Position numbers and translations under genes: made by a program. Positions 13,046 to 14,288 of a stretch of DNA of 14,288 bases are shown here, piece after piece. The stretch lies in NCBI GenBank assembly GCA_035762085.1, contig DASTPT010000047.1:1-14288 (forward strand). Direction: 5' to 3'. Origin of the DNA: HRBIN12 sp035762085 (GTDB lineage: Bacteria > Actinomycetota > UBA4738 > HRBIN12). How positions within the stretch are numbered: the first letter of the stretch is position 1; every line of letters starts with the position of its first letter. The notes beneath the pieces were generated by a model, which saw nothing but the letters and a program-made list of their open reading frames with translations, ran no database searches and had not been told where the DNA came from.

Positions 13046-14288
13046 CTAGTTCTCACACTTCTTTATCGTGTCCTTGCCAGGTCCGCCCTTGCAGACGTCC
13101 GTGCCCTTGCCACCGTTCAGCAAGTCCTTCCCCTTGCCACCCTTCAGCCTGTCGTTCCCCTTCTTGCCGAAGATGTCGTCGTTGCCTCCGCCTCCGAGCA
13201 GGAGGTCCCTGCCTCCCTTACCGTTGATCTCGTCGGCACCACCCTTGCCGCAGATGATGTCGGCAGCACCGGTGCCGATCAGTGTGTCGGAGGCTCCGGT
13301 GCCGATGACATCGTTCCGGGGGTCACCCTCGAACCCGGGGCACTCCGGGGGGACGCCCTGCCAGACCTTCGTGGCCGTGGCCGTTGGCTCTCCCTCGTCG
13401 CACGTGCCGCTGTCATCCACATCGAGGCATGCGGTGATCGTGTTGGTCACATCGGCGTCGTTCGTGAAGACGAAGTCCGCCTCTCCGGCCGCATCGGTCG
13501 TGAGGTTCCCGGCCGCCGGCGTCGGGGTCCCGCCGCCTGACACGCTGACGTGCACCGCTGCGCCCTCGACGGGAGCGGCGGATGCGTTCAGCACCGTCGC
13601 GGTCACGACGTGAGCCGTACCAGGCTCGTTCGTCTCGGTGAGCGGCGCGAGGGTGATGGTGTCGGTCACCTCGACCCACACCTTTGTCGCGGTGTCGGAA
13701 GGCTCCATCCCGCACGTGCGGCTCTCGTCGAGGTCGATGCACGCGGTGATGGTGTTCGTGCCTGCCGTGTCGTTCGTGAACGCGAACTCCGCCTCGCCCG
13801 CGACGTCCGTCGCGTCGTCGCCCGCGGCAGGCGTTGGTGTCCCGTCACCTGTCACGTCGAAGTGGACGTCCACGGCCTCGAACGGCTCCTCGAACTGGTC
13901 GAGAACCGTCGCTGTCACGGTGTGGCTCGTGTCGGTCGGGTTCGTCCCCGTGGCCGGCGCGAGCTCGATGGTCGTCGGCACGGGGTCTTGCCACAACTTC
14001 TCTGCCGTGTCGCAGGTCTCCGTTCCAGCGATGCACGCGGTGATGGTGTTCGCCGACACCTCCGAATTGGTGAAGGTGAACTCCACCTCGCCGTTCGCGT
14101 CCGTGTTCTGGGTGAGCGCGGTTGGGTTCGGCGAACCATCCTCGTCCACGTTGATCTCGACGGAGACGCCGGCGACCGGGGCGTCGAACTGATCGGTGAC
14201 CTTCGCGACCACGGTGTGGTCCTCACCTGGTTGGTTCAGTCCCATCTCCGGTGTGAGCTCAATCGTCGTCGGGACCGGGTCGTCCCAG
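13046..14288 (-). CDS. Large exported Ig-like repeat (Big_1-type) protein with RTX C-terminus, 5' part missing
   Basis: The frame is open from the TAG stop to the right edge, so the start and signal peptide lie outside; the internal ATG at 14245 is not a start because the repeat pattern continues beyond it. The 413 visible residues hold three Ig-like repeats of 98, 105 and 105 residues, resembling bacterial Ig-like group 1 (invasin-type) domains. Each has VPTTIEL or TDTITL at its start, HTVTATVLDQF, a D-x-x-GEAEF-x-FTN strand, and T-I-T-A-C at the end. A linker then leads to an RTX-like region from about 13324 to 13049 (GTGASDTLIGTGAADIICG, GGGGNDDIFGKKGNDRL) that is unusually lysine-rich and ends K-K-C-E-N. 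The likely role is a surface or secreted adhesin-like protein. It converges on the NAGPA gene, with a hairpin between. Confidence 0.82.
   Translation of the reverse strand, partial: WDDPVPTTIELTPEMGLNQPGEDHTVVAKVTDQFDAPVAGVSVEINVDEDGSPNPTALTQNTDANGEVEFTFTNSEVSANTITACIAGTETCDTAEKLWQDPVPTTIELAPATGTNPTDTSHTVTATVLDQFEEPFEAVDVHFDVTGDGTPTPAAGDDATDVAGEAEFAFTNDTAGTNTITACIDLDESRTCGMEPSDTATKVWVEVTDTITLAPLTETNEPGTAHVVTATVLNASAAPVEGAAVHVSVSGGGTPTPAAGNLTTDAAGEADFVFTNDADVTNTITACLDVDDSGTCDEGEPTATATKVWQGVPPECPGFEGDPRNDVIGTGASDTLIGTGAADIICGKGGADEINGKGGRDLLLGGGGNDDIFGKKGNDRLKGGKGKDLLNGGKGTDVCKGGPGKDTIKKCEN
13364..14287 (-). repeat. Three tandem Ig-like domain repeats
   Basis: Repeat units start at the Trp codons at 14287, 13993 and 13678 and end at 13364, with lengths 294, 315 and 315 bp. 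They are related at protein level (W-x-D/E-x-V then TIxLxP at the front, NTITAC at the back) but diverged at DNA level. Each carries a cysteine pair near its end: C-x6-C in the first visible unit and C-x8-C in the other two. More units may lie beyond the edge. Confidence 0.8.

Noticed and set aside
14243..14245. ATG as the start of the Ig-repeat/RTX gene
   Set aside because: The codons upstream to the edge (W-D-D-P-V-P-T-T-I-E-L) repeat the beginning of the next Ig unit, so the gene clearly continues outside.

Overview
The window is uniformly very GC-rich, with GTG and TTG starts and tight gene packing. It reads as a chromosomal segment of an actinobacterium (Actinomycetota). The best marker is a bacterial proteasome activator (Bpa/PafE) ending in GQYL, a protein known only from proteasome-bearing actinobacteria. 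A SixA of actinobacterial type and several TANNNT -10-like boxes placed almost on top of start codons fit the same assignment. I cannot name a class or genus. The RTX-type calcium-binding modules with terminal cysteines suggest a deep or uncultured lineage, but that is a guess.

Layout: the left edge holds the tail of a DUF309-like gene, then a class I methyltransferase. Next come the pyrimidine genes pyrE (-) and pyrD (+), diverging from almost the same spot. A complete polyamine-type ABC importer follows (potA, potD, potB, potC; 2669-6858), with coupled stop/start overlaps at A/D and B/C and a structured gap between D and B. On the minus strand lie an M20 dipeptidase-like peptidase and bpa. 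An OsmC-family gene (+) meets a minus-strand trio, tolB-like/RTX - sixA - pdxH, whose three genes overlap by ATGA. The right third (10418-14288) is rich in exported proteins: the TolB-like/RTX protein, a divergent phosphodiester glycosidase (NAGPA domain), and the C-terminal part of a large Ig-repeat/RTX protein that runs off the right edge.

How the genes work together: PyrE and PyrD are two late steps of UMP synthesis. PotABCD would import spermidine/putrescine-like substrates. Bpa opens the 20S proteasome, and the neighbouring M20 peptidase could finish off small peptides (inference). The exported proteins of the right third may act together at the cell surface: two of them carry related calcium-binding C-terminal modules, and a glycosidase lies between them. 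Nothing in the window is a CRISPR array, insertion sequence, phage, rRNA or tRNA. The points I would look at first are the class-2-like PyrD with a class-1-like cysteine at the catalytic position, the near-leaderless divergent promoters, the tandem hairpins before potB, and the shared cysteine-bearing RTX modules. No clearly new multi-gene defence or mobile system is visible.
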